Shown here: positions 1 through 11,800 of the stretch, piece after piece
How positions within the stretch are numbered: the first letter of the stretch is position 1
How the letters are laid out: the number at the start of each line of letters is the position of its first letter
Origin: Tenebrio molitor
Lineage: Eukaryota; Arthropoda; Insecta; Coleoptera; Tenebrionidae
Reading direction: 5' to 3'
Assembly (NCBI RefSeq): GCF_963966145.1
Contig: NC_091046.1
Location: 45,818,001 to 45,882,000 of the forward strand
Length of the DNA stretch: 64,000 bases
Translations under genes and position numbers: made by a program
The notes under the pieces: model-generated
The model's database searches: none
What the model was told of the DNA's origin: nothing
What the model saw: the letters and a program-made list of their open reading frames with translations, nothing else

Positions 1-2084
1 TACGACTACGTGGAGGACAAGTCGGCCGACGGGGTGCTGGTGAGGGTGTACACGCCCCGGGGGAAGAAGGACCAGGGGCTGTTCGCGCTGGAGGTCGCCA
101 CCAAAGTGTTACCTTACTACAAAGACTACTTCAACATCGCGTATCCGCTGCCGAAGATCGACCTGATCGCGATCGCGGACTTCTCCGCGGGGGCGATGGA
201 GAACTGGGGCCTCGTCACCTACCGGGAGAACTGCCTCCTGGTGGACAGCCAGAACACGTCGGCCGTGCAGAAACAGTGGATCGCGCTGGTGGTGGGGCAC
301 GAGCTGGCCCACCAGTGGTTCGGCAACCTGGTCACGATGGAGTGGTGGACGCACCTGTGGCTGAACGAGGGGTACGCCTCTTTCGTGGAGTATCTGTGCG
401 TGGACTACCTGTTCCCCCAGTACTCCATCTGGACGCAGTTCGTCACCGACACCTACATCAGGGCTCTGGAGCTCGACTCGCTGAAGAACTCCCACCCGAT
501 CGAGGTCCCCGTGGGGCACCCGTCGGAGATCGACGAGATCTTCGACGACATCAGCTACTCGAAAGGGGCGTCGGTGATACGGATGCTGCACAACTACATC
601 GGCGACGAGGACTTCCGCAAGGGAATGAACACGTACTTAACGCGCCACCAGTACAAAAACACCTTCACCGAAGATCTCTGGGCGGCGCTGGAGGAGGCCT
701 CCAAGAAACCGGTGGGCGCGGTCATGTCCACCTGGACCAAGCAGATGGGCTTCCCGGTGATCAAGGTCGCGAGCAGAACGGAGAAGAACAACGTCGTCTT
801 GACCTTGACGCAAAGCAAGTACACCGCGGACGGATCGCAACCGTCGGAGGACTACTCGTGGATGATCCCGGTCTCGATAACGACCTCCAAGTACAAAGAC
901 AAGACGATCAGCACCGTACTTAAGACCAAGGAGGCGGAGGTCGTCCTCCCGGACGTGGCTCCCGACGATTGGATCAAGGTCAATCCGGGCACGGTCGGAT
1001 TCTACCGCACTCAGTATCCTCCCGAGATGTTGGAGAAGCTGATCCCGGCCATCAAAGACAGGAGTCTGCCCCCGCTGGACAGGCTGGGGCTGCTGGACGA
1101 CCTGTTCGCGATGGTGCAAGCGGGACACACCAACACCGTCGAGGTGCTCAAGCTGCTGCAGGCCTACGAAGACGAGACGGACTACACGGTGTGGTCTTCC
1201 ATCAGCAACGTCTTGGTCAAGCTGAACATGCTGCTGAGCTACACGGACTGCGCAGAGTTGTTCAAAGGGGTCGGTATTCGCACCCGCACGTTACAACCGG
1301 TCACTAATAGGTATTTGTGTTGCAGTTCCAGAAAAAAATCCTGAGCAAGGTGTCGAAACGCCTGGGTTGGAACCCGCACCCGGAAGAGCGCCACCTGGAC
1401 ACCCTGCTGCGAGGTCTGGTGCTGGGCCGGATGTCCTGGCTCGACGACGAAGACACCGTCTGCGAGGCGAAGAAGAGGTTCGAGGCGCACGTCAATTCTA
1501 GTCAAACCTTATCGGCGGACGTGAGGAGCGCCTGCTACAAAACCGTACTCAGGGCGGAAGGAGAAGGCGTCTACGACACGCTTTTGAAGATGTACCGCTC
1601 GGTGGACCTGCACGAGGAGAAGGACCGGATCAGCAGGGCGCTCGGCGCGTGCAAGGACGCCGAGATCCTGTCGAAGGTCCTGAAATTTGCCATATCGGTA
1701 AGGCGGAGTCCCCGAGCGAGGTGTCCACGTTAATTCTGGTGGCGGTTTCAGGAGGTGAGGGCGCAGGACACCGTCTTCGTGATAATCTCCGTGGCCACGA
1801 CGCCCGTCGGGAGGGAGCTGGCGTGGCGGTTCTTCGTCGAGAACTGGACGCTTTTCAACGACAGGTACAAAGGCAACTTGCTGACCAGACTGGTGAAGTG
1901 CATGGCCGAGAACTTCGCCAGCGAGAAGAGCGCCACCGAAGTGGAAGACTTCTTCAAATCGCACGACATGTCGGGGACGGAGAGGACCGTGCAGCAGGCC
2001 GTGGAGACGATCCGGCTGAACGCGGCGTGGTTGAAGCGCGACACCGATGCCATAAGGAATTACCTCACCACCACCACCAACTGA
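1..2084 (+). CDS. Psa: Puromycin-sensitive aminopeptidase, M1 zinc metallopeptidase (3' part of gene)
   Basis: This is a cytosolic M1-family aminopeptidase that removes N-terminal residues from peptides. The gene is cut by the window start, so the N-terminal part is missing. The visible exons are 1-1269, 1326-1697 and 1752-2084, stopping at TGA. Both introns (56 and 54 bp) are phase 0. The first uses a GTCGGT donor and the second GTAAGG; both end in CAG. The 657 visible residues include the exopeptidase motif GAMEN (visible residues 64-68), the zinc site HELAH (100-104) with the third ligand Glu123 in WLNEG, and the catalytic Tyr186 in the YSKGAS segment. The C-terminal ERAP1-like helical domain follows, ending in the family-typical LNAAWLKRD stretch. 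From memory it aligns closely with human NPEPPS along the whole visible length. Coding DNA is distinctly GC-rich compared with the flanks. It converges on the Eip63E-like kinase gene downstream. Confidence 0.95.
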
Positions 2085-2202
2085 ACCTTACTTAATTTTG
2101 TGCATTTTTTACTTTAAGTAACGTTTTTGCCAGTGACTGCACTACTTGTTTTTATTTTTTGAACGTTTTTGTAGCACTTCAGTTATTGTACGTGAATTAT
2201 CT

Positions 2203-2208
2203 AATAAA
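2203..2208 (+). terminator. Polyadenylation signal of Psa
   Basis: An AATAAA hexamer lies about 120 bp after the Psa stop codon, following an AT-rich 3' UTR and followed by GT-rich sequence. Position and context fit a normal cleavage signal. Confidence 0.7.
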
Positions 2209-3846
2209 CGCAGGTGTCACAACCTACGGGGTGGGTTTCATTGTCCGGAGTGGCCTTTGCACTTTCTCTTCGTCCTGTTAGGAGTGACCCATGAATATTA
2301 ATTTCCATTGTTGTAACTTCCCTGTTTGCGTCGTTTTAATTTTATTTTCAATGGGGTTTATTTTTTTAGAAGGCTGTTACGCGAACACGAAGACACCCGC
2401 GTATTGTGCAACAGGAGAACGTTGGACAATTTCCATGGTGTCACTCGCGCGTACTATTCCACTTCCGCCGGCGATTCAAATTTATGGAAATCTGTCCCAA
2501 AAAGTCGCTCCATAATTCATGGAAAGCGATCGGAATCGAATCCGATTATTAATGAAGTTCTTGCGGGGAAAAATAGACGGACTTATACAAAGACATTTAT
2601 TATTCAGTAAATTTTCGGTATTCGTATAATTATCTTATAATATAAACAACTATTTCTATGTACAATGCAACATGGTACAAGGATTACGTACACCATTATT
2701 CCTCGGTATTCATAAAATTTACCTTCAGTAAACACATCCTCGTAACAAACAAACCAAAGTAACAATTTAACTCTATCACATAATATAATGTACACCAATT
2801 TTGTACAGTCACACAAAATGGTGCATCATGAAGAGCGATACATCCAAAAAACAAACGACGTACGAAAAGAAGAGATGCGATGATGATAACGAGAAAAGTA
2901 AAAAAAAGTCCTGCGAAAAAAAATGGGCTTGTCGCATGTCCGCTTCGAAGAAATAAGAACTTTTGATTTGTCATTTTGACGGAGACGAGTGCCTACGTAA
3001 GCGTGCACTGAGCGTGCGAGTGAATTAGTAAAATTGTCTAACCGCTAACCAACATGGCGCTCGCGCCATGACAGTCGCCGGCATGTTTTGGACGTACCAC
3101 AGGAGGGGTGCATTGCCGCTTAACTTAGTGCCTTGATCCGACGGACTACTCTACTACTGAATACTTCTTTTGTCTCGCTATTTATTCATCGACTAAAGAT
3201 GGTGTTCTAGAGCTCACAGCTTTCGCTAGTAACGCAACAACTTAACTAAACCATGCTCTATACGAATTAGGCCTATCTTCCTATTTTCCGAGGTGAACCG
3301 AGAAGAACGGATGCTTCTAACGACCGCTAACAAAACTACTTGTTGCCCCTTGGCACGACTCGTTCCCCGTCGCTCGGTGCAGCTGCGGCGCCCCCTGCAT
3401 CGATAAGACACGATCCGACACGATTCAGTCTTGAAACTTGTTCGTTGGGTTGCCTGGCGCGGGGAACCCGATGACGAGTGGGGTGCTAAAACTACCAACG
3501 AAACGCTAACGGGATGGGCGATTCCAGCCTTGTAGAACTCAGTCCGCTGCGTGACAGCCCCCTTGAACGTTCATTTTTGTTCCTTTCGACCAGACGCTAG
3601 TCTTAGTTTTAATAATTGAGCACCATGGAAGGAATGGATCTGTGTAAAAATTTGTTTTGTTTTTTTTTTCAATTTTTGTCGGTCGCGTGTTCGACTGTTG
3701 TCCAACAAACGTCATGAGTGACCGATGAGCCCTTGTTGTACAGCAGCGCAACAGAGGCGTGGCTTGAAGCATGCATGATGAAGGAATAGTTGACCTGAGG
3801 GTCATTGCTTGAAGAAGGTTCCTGAGAGAGGTAGTTTCGACAATCC
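2209..3846. other. Convergent 3' flank between Psa and the Eip63E-like kinase
   Basis: No conserved coding sequence is visible. Most of this is probably the long 3' UTR of the minus-strand kinase. A minus-strand AATAAA (TTTATT on the plus strand at 2596-2601) is a possible polyadenylation signal, which would give a 3' UTR of about 1.2 kb. A short inverted repeat (CATGGCG/CGCCATG) occurs near 3053-3070. Confidence 0.4.
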
Positions 3847-5823
3847 TCATTTGATTCCGGAGTACTGCTCTTGGTGCAGGTGCACGCCCTCCACGCTGAA
3901 GATGGAAGCGTCTGCAACGAGACCGCGTCAGGTCCGAGTGTTTCGCGACCCTCCGGTACTCACCGTCCGGCAGCTCCAGCAGCTTCTTGGGGAGTCCGCT
4001 GAAGTACGGGTGCACCATCGCGTCGTCCGCCCCCAGCCGTTTCAGCGGGTCCAGCTGGAGGAGCGCCGTCGCCATGGCCTCCCCCTGGACGACGTCGTGC
4101 AGCCTCGGCCAGCACAGCCCCAGCTTCCGCGACTTGTACTGTCCTATCTTGTGGAGTTTGTAGCCCGGCAGCCGCGTCACGCCGGCCCAGTCCTCCTCCA
4201 AGGGGGTCCCCAGCACCTGCAACCGCCCCAGCTATACCCCGGCCTCGCGCCTCCACCCCTCACCTTGAATATCTTGTCCAGCTGGTCGTAGGTGTCCCTG
4301 ACGCCGGGGAAGATCGCCATCCCGGTGATCATCTCGACGAAGATGCAGCCCACGCCCCACATGTCCAGCGACGTGGAGTACTCGGTGCTGCCGAGCAGCA
4401 CGTCCGGGGGCCTGTACCACAGGGTGACCACCTCGTGGGAGTAGGTGTGGCTCGGGACGGACTTCGCCCTGGCCAGGCCGAAGTCGGCCAGCTTCAGCTC
4501 GCCGATCTCGCTGATCAGCAGGTTCTGGGGCTTGACGTCTCGATGCAGCACCCTGCGCTTGTGACAGTACGATAGGCCCCTCAACAGTTGGAAGAGAAAC
4601 AGGCGGACGTTGCGCGAGTCCAGGCCCCCGCTGTGTCTTTCGAGGTACTGAGACAGGTCGGTGTGCTGCCGAAGACGCAAACATTCGATTCGATCCGATC
4701 CGAACCAAAATCGAGTCGCGGATCCGCGAATCCGCGGATCCGCGACTCGACTCTCGTTCTCCGCGTCTCAAACTTACGACATATTCAAAAACGAAAGTCA
4801 GAGTCTCTCTCGTGTGGACGATGTCGTGCAGGGTGACTATGTTGGCGTGTTTCAGTTCTTTGAGAAGGGAAGCTTCCCGGATCGCCGTGAAGGGAGCGCC
4901 CTCCTCTTCCTGGAGTCTAATCTCTTTCAAAGCTACGACTTGGTTTTGTAAACTGCGGAAAGAGATAGAGATCGTGGCTCGCAAGGGACACGGCACAGAT
5001 CGACCTAAACTCACTTGCTAAATCCTTTGTACACGGTCGCGTAAGAACCTTCACCTAATTGCTCTAGTTTGATGTAGGCTTCCGTCTTGCCGAACGGAGA
5101 GTCCCCCTGGAACAACGGTCGCATGTCAACCGCGCCTCGGACTGGTCGACCGTCACGTGACGCTCGATCGTCCGACGCAATCAAAGACTCGTCCCGAAAA
5201 CTCTCGGCCTGCGGTCTCCCCTCATCCCATCAAAAACGACTCATCCCGCGACGACCATCACAATTATTCGCGTGACTAAACTGCGACGGTACCGATCTTG
5301 ATTGTCGTTGTTTTTTCGTTTAATTGGACCGGGCGGACTCGCCTAATTGGAAAGGGCATTACCCTGATGTGCAAGCTACCGTTGATGAAACGGGGGAGGC
5401 CCCACGGACGGCTTCTGCTGTTATTACGTTCGACTCGTTTAATTCCTCCGTAACGGAGAACGCCTCCGTCCGTGCACGCTTATTATTTTGCAGGAAGTTG
5501 CGCAACAACAACACGGACGATCGCAGAGGTCGAGATTCGTTTCCGGTCCGGCCGAAATGCGAGTCTTTGATTGTATCGGACCGTTCACGTCACGTGACAC
5601 ACTTGGACGACTTGGCGGGAACTCACCCCGAAAGCGGAATACCTCTTCGTTCGGCGGTGGTCGGACCCCTGGTTGAGTAAGACCTCCGACTTGGGCCTGG
5701 GGGGTTTTCTCGGTCTCAGTATCACCTTGGTCTCCTCTCGGATGTCGTCGTCGAGGAGTTTGCTGTCGGACGAGACGGACAGTTGGCGCTTCACCCTCTC
5801 GTGACCGGACACATTGTACAATT
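3847..5823 (-). CDS. Eip63E: Eip63E-like kinase, exons 3-8 carrying the kinase domain
   Basis: The exons are 5823-5627 (pre-kinase region, with RPKSEVLLNQG and TKRYSAFG as in CDK14), 5106-5015 (GDSPFGK and glycine loop), 4952-4778 (ATP lysine and PFTAIRE), 4665-4264 (catalytic loop to the αG region), 4216-3964 (C-lobe) and 3911-3847 (20-residue tail ending SGIK, TGA). Introns are 520, 62, 112, 47 and 52 bp. The tail contains ASIFSVEGVHL, matching the SSIFTVPNVRL segment of CDK14. A perfect 18-bp-arm inverted repeat lies in the 112-bp intron. Confidence 0.94.
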
Positions 5824-8800
5824 CTGCAAGGAGGCAAAGAGGAAAATGTATAATCCATCAGTTCCGCCCTGCGGGAGCGCGCTAAGAGGGTGCGTCGGCC
5901 GCCCTAAAAGCCTTTCAACTTTTAACGTCGCGCCACTATTATGACGGGGGAAGGGAAAATCGCCGCCATTCCGCCGTGTAAAAGCGATATACCTCCGGCT
6001 AAATTGATAAACGCGCGTAGAAATCGCGGAGGGTCTCCCGAGTGGCGCTCTTTTTCCCTTCGGCCCTTTTTCTAATTGGCCCCGTTACCGGCGATGCTTA
6101 ATGCACCGTGATGCACTCGGCCCGACTCTCTTTCGCCTATTCAGATTCCGTGTCGTTTGAGTTTTATTTGTTGCGCCTCGCCTGCCCCGGATAATTAATT
6201 TTCTTTTTCGGATTTTTCGGCGAGCTTTCGACGTTAACGGATCGAAAACAACCTCGACTCGGCTCGCCGCCGTCGCAGATGAAGAATTCGACACTCCTCA
6301 CGTCCGCAATTGGCTCGTTAAGTCGACACGACGACCGAGAAATTCGCCAAGAAAGAAACCGCGTCTGCCACCGAGAAATTAACAATTAAATGCCACCGAA
6401 AATACGTTTCTCCTTTTTGACCCCTTCTAACGCCCGACAGTACAGCCGACGAGTTGCCAAAATAAAAATATGAACCATCAATCTTTTATTCACCCTTCTG
6501 TGAAACAGAGCAGAGAAATTTTTCACAAAGAGCGTGCTCAACATGGTGCCCGTGTGGCGCGACGTTAACTAATGCCTGTAATGATGTTGACGGCCTTGAC
6601 GGTTTTTCCAACTGATTATTTTTCTCTATATCTTCTCCGCATTGATGTTGCTTAATGTCAAAAATTATCTCTTAAACGGACCCCCGAAGGCCTGAACAAA
6701 GTCGTTTTAAAAAAGGTTGTTTTAAAATTTTGATTGAAACGAAAGAAAGGTCAAAGAAATGGAAACACTCTGGTTTCCTCCTCCCAAAGAAATTTTGTAT
6801 TCAGAAGTCCATGTTTTGGAACAAAGACAACAATTGTTACAGTGCAGGGATTACTAACGTAAGCAGTGACGAGTGAGTGAAAGTAGCAGTGAAAGAAAGC
6901 AGCAAGAGAGAAAGAGATTAGGGTAGGACATCTGAAGAAGGCACGAATCCGTTCACAAAGAGTTCCAGAACGGGAAGATCCCCAAGTAGAAGCGAAGAAA
7001 GAAATAAAAGCAAGGAAATGGATAGGGAAATCAAAACCATGATTGGAGAGATAAGAGAGGAATTAGTGGTAGTGAGAGAGGAGAAGGGGGACTAAGGAAA
7101 GAATTAGCGGCAGTGAGAGAGGAGATGAGAGGAAGAGAAGAAAAATGGCAGGTGGAGGAGACAGATTGGATGAAAAGGATGGAAATGATAGAGGAAAAGA
7201 TGGAACAAAGAGAAAAGAATGAGAGGAAGAATAATGTTATACTAACAGGAATAGGGGGAATAAGAGGAAATATAAAGAGGGGGTGTGGGGGGTGGAAGAA
7301 TGGTTAGAAAGGGAGATAGTGGTGAAAGTGACGTAAAGGAAGCATTTAAAATAAATAAAGATAAAATGATGCTAGCAAAGAGAGAAAGTTGGGAGCAGAA
7401 GAAGAACATTATGCTAAATAAGAGCGAGTTGAAGGGAAAAAAAAAGGTGAAAGGATGTATAAAGATGACGATTTGACGAACGAAGAAAGGAAAACACAAA
7501 AGAAGTTAAGAGAGATGGCTAGAGAAAAGAGAGATAGGGGAAAAAGGGTGAAAATAGGATACAGGAAGATACAGATAAACGGAGAATGGTTTATCTGGGA
7601 TGAGAAACAGGAGAAACTGAAGAAAAAAATTTAGAAGAAGGAGAGAAGAAGAGAAGACCAACCGGCGAGAAAAGGTATAAAGAGAAGGTAGATGGACAAA
7701 GAAAACGGAAACCGGAAAACAAGCACCGAAAGAGTACAAATGGGAAGGTCAAGGGACAAAAAGAGAAAAGAAAGAGGGAAGAGCTACAGGGGGAATAATA
7801 ACAGGGGTAAAATTGGGGATTAAAGAAAAGGGACATGAAAAGAGAGAAGAAAAAGGATGAATGGAAAGAAAAGTTCATATAGGCAATAAATGGTGGAAAA
7901 TGATGACAATGTGCAGTAAAGAGATGAAGAGAATAAGAAGACGTGTTGAAGACGCAATAAAAGAAAATAAGGAAGATTGATACTTTCAACGGGAGCATAG
8001 GAGAAAGAGGAGCAAGAAATTGGGAAGAGGAGGGGGGGGATGGGAAAAGAAAATCCAAAGGCAAGGTGGAAAATGCAGAGGGGAAGAGACTGATGGAATG
8101 GATCGAAGAAAATGGATGGGAGGTATTGAACGAGAAAAACTAAGGGGACGAAGAAGGGGAATGGACCTATAAAGGTAGCAGAGGGGGAAACAGTGATAGA
8201 TTACGGAATAGTGAACGAAGAAGCATGGGAAAGAGTAGAAGAATTGAGAATAGGAGAGAGAGTAGGGTCGAGCCATGTCGAAATGGCTGTGAGGAAGCGA
8301 AGGGGAGAGAAAGAACAGAGAAGGAAAGGGGCGGGGGATAGGAATAAAACTGTTTATTTTTTGGAACTGCTGTTTTATGGTCAAAGAAAATGTAATCAGG
8401 AATCGGAAAGCCCTTAGGGCAAAATAAACCCTTCATTCATATTAGAGCGGATGAGTTTTCTTCAGATGAAATGCGGACAAGTGCGATGGAAAACTATTTT
8501 GCAAACCAAAACGTCCATTTTGAAAATCTAGAATTAGCTTTTTTTCTTCTGTTGAAGACTCATCAACACCTCTCCGTAAACACGCTTTAAAATAATGTCT
8601 CACAGATGTCTGTGAAAGTGCAGGCCCCGACCTTGACAAGATGTCCGTAATAAAGCCTACTTAAGACACGGAACGTCCGCATCAGAGCCACCGTCCGCAA
8701 TTGGAGCGCCTCCAATTTTTCGCACATTCTCAATTCTACTTTTCCTTTCTCGACGAACCACAAACGCGACCGTCGACACCTCACGTGATGACACTCCCAC

Positions 8801-11800
8801 ATAACAATTGGCCCGTTATCCGCACAAAGGAATTCATTAAATCTTCATTTGTAACGAGCCGGAGACAAAGGCGTTCATTAAAATCTTCAGTTAATTTGCT
8901 CACCGTGTAATTATTAACCGCGTCGACAAATTAAACGTGTCACGGTAACAATCGCGAGAGCGGAGATCGTTCGAGGGACGGCGCGCCCCAAGGCGCTACT
9001 TCAGGACTGATTCTAATCGCCCGAGTATGTACTTCTCGGACCGCATGTCCATCATCATTAAGCGTCTGCACAGAAGTCGTTAAGGGTAAACAAGAAGGGG
9101 AGGTGGCGATTCTCCAGAACTCGAAACCCGTCGTACAACGACAATTTTACGACAGCAGTAAATCCTCCACTGTTGTGCCTTTAATCGCGTTAGTGATAAT
9201 CGCGGGTCAGGTGGGAGGAAAAAAATCGTCGCGGCGGCGAATTTAAGTAATTCGAGGGAGCCCCCCTGGGCGTTTTTGCGGCGAGCCGCACCAATCTCCC
9301 GAAAAAATTTAATGAATGACGCCATTGAAATCTGATAAGGCCGCCATTCATCGGCCGCCATCCGGTCCTATTGACACTCCACCCGTAACGCGATAACAGA
9401 CGCACTCGTTAAAAATAACGCAAACAGGGGCCACCCACGCGTCCTGGGCCCGTCTCCCAGTCGAAAACTCCATTTATTGATTTTTTCCGGGGCGACTCGT
9501 CCCCCGAAGAAGACGTCCGTTCGCGCGAGGTGCGATATTTAATTCATGGGTTCCGGGGCCCGGAGTCGCGATCGTATCGGCGGCTCAATTAGCCGAATCG
9601 ACGCATGAAGGGGGTGGTGGTCTCATTATCTTAAATTGGTGCGTGCGTCTCCATATATGAATACTTGAGCGACGTCATAATTAAATCTAGACGATTCATG
9701 GTGAATTCCGGCGGTTTTGCGGGGACGGAAAGTTACGTCGAAGCTGAAACGCGATAAGGATAATGCGCTGGGATGAGTCCTGTTTGATCGGGGCGGTGCG
9801 TGACCGGAAAAGTTTCGTCCTTGCAAAATCTGACCTTGCGACAATGCGAATAAATTCTTTGTTAGCAGAAAAAAAAACTTTTCACATAAAACACATTTTC
9901 TAAAATAATGGGGACAGCTCCGCCTCTTCGAGGAGTTAACAGGACATGATCATTATTTCTTAGCCAATGAACATCGAGATTACTTGCAAAAACATTTTGA
10001 ATTTTGAAGTTAGTACCAGCATAAACAAGTAATGTAGTACTTCTTTTTTTTACTATCAGACCAGTTGATCCTAAGGGATCTTCAGCTTCAAGAATGGTCA
10101 GGATCGTGTCAGAGAACACCTTCAGATGAAAAGAAGATTAGCATAGAGAGGTCAATAAAGAAAAAGAAGATTAAGAACCAAGTCAGACATTAGGATGTCT
10201 TGAGGACAATGTATTTGGTAAAAGTGGAGGAATCAGAAGAATCTTTTCAATTCTGTAATCGGAGGTGCGAAGGATTTCAGTTCAGACGAAGAGAAGATTT
10301 AACAAAAAGAATCAAAAGACCTCAAGAGGGAAAAAGGATTAAGAAGCAATTCAAAGATGAGGATATCTTATGTTAGAGTACGACAATGCATTTGGTGAAG
10401 AGGAAAAGGTAGAGGAATCAGAAGAATCTTTACAATCTTCCAATCAATAGTGCAAGGAATTTCATTTCACACGAAGAAAAATTTAGCGGGATGGATCAAA
10501 AGAGACCTCAAGGGAGAAAAAGGTTTAAGAAGCAATTCAAATATTAGGATATCTTGTCTTAGAGTGCGACTATGCATTTGATAGCGAGGAAAAAGTAGAA
10601 GAATCAGAAGAACTCTCTCAATTCTCCAATTCTAGGTGCAAAGGATTTCACTTCAGACGCAGAGAAGATTAGCAAATAGAATCAAAAGACTCAAAGGAGA
10701 AAAGAAGCAATTCAAAGATTAGGATATCTTGAGTATGACAATGCATTTGGTAAAGAGGAAACAGTGGAGGAATCACAAGAATCTTTACAATCTTCCAATC
10801 TATGGTGCAAGGGATTTCACCTCAGATGAAGAAAGAGAGCACGAAAGAGAAGGAGATTTAAAGAAAATTGAGCATTAGGAGATCTTGCATTCTAGAAGGA
10901 CGATGAAATCACTAAAGCAGAAAAGGGGATTATAAGAATGAATCAAAAGAGAGATCAAATGAGAAAAAGAAGACTGGGAAATAATTCAAACGTTAAGATA
11001 TCTTGCATCACTGTACGACAATGCACCTGGGAAAGCGGAGAAATCGAAACAACTCCAATTCGCCGTCCAAAAAAAAATCACTTTTAACCCGTGGTAAACC
11101 CGACTCGATCCAAATTGATTTTTTACCTCCATTTGGGACACCAACATCCTTGCAAGGATGTAAACAATGAAGCTCCCCGATTAATAATGCAAAGTGGTTT
11201 CCTTGCGCCACCCTCGCCCGAATCCAACAAAACGTAAAACGAAAATCTCCTTCGCACGACAAGAAACAAAACCTCGCCAATTTTTTTTTCGCCTCCTGAC
11301 ACCTCGCCTTTGACTCGCGTCTCCTTTAATAATTTTTTTGCCAAAGCGAATCCAACACCTCCTCCTCGGTCGATCCCCTCCCGCTGCGAGATTGCTCGCT
11401 CCCTCCTCGTCGGATTTCCCTCGTGTTTTTTATCACTGTGCCCGGCGCACATCACATGAATATTTAAGAAAAGCCCCAATTAAGAAAAAACTCGATTCGC
11501 ATTTAATTCGGAACCCCGGCCGAAATTAAAACGCGATCCGCATACGAGACGATTACGAAATTAAAATTTCAAATTTACAATCCCTGGCTGCGACTTAATA
11601 ACTCAGTAACTCCGCAATCGCGAACGGGTGCATCGCCTCCTGCATCCATATTTGAACACCCTCCGGTTGTTGGTCGCCGCCCCCCGCGCGTTTTCTTCGA
11701 TCGAATTAAGAGGAGCTTTTCTGGTGGATGCGCCGGGCGATGTTTCGCCGCCACTTTTCACTTCTTCGCCGGCTATTGATTAACGACGGCCGCAGACACT

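Noticed and set aside
109..1128. Several long ORFs overlapping Psa on both strands
   Set aside because: They are shadows of the GC-rich Psa reading frame, which alone matches the M1 aminopeptidase family.
9862..10119. 85-codon minus-strand ORF beside the satellite array
   Set aside because: No recognised motif, splice sites or start context. It could be part of an unknown repeat but is not supported as a gene.
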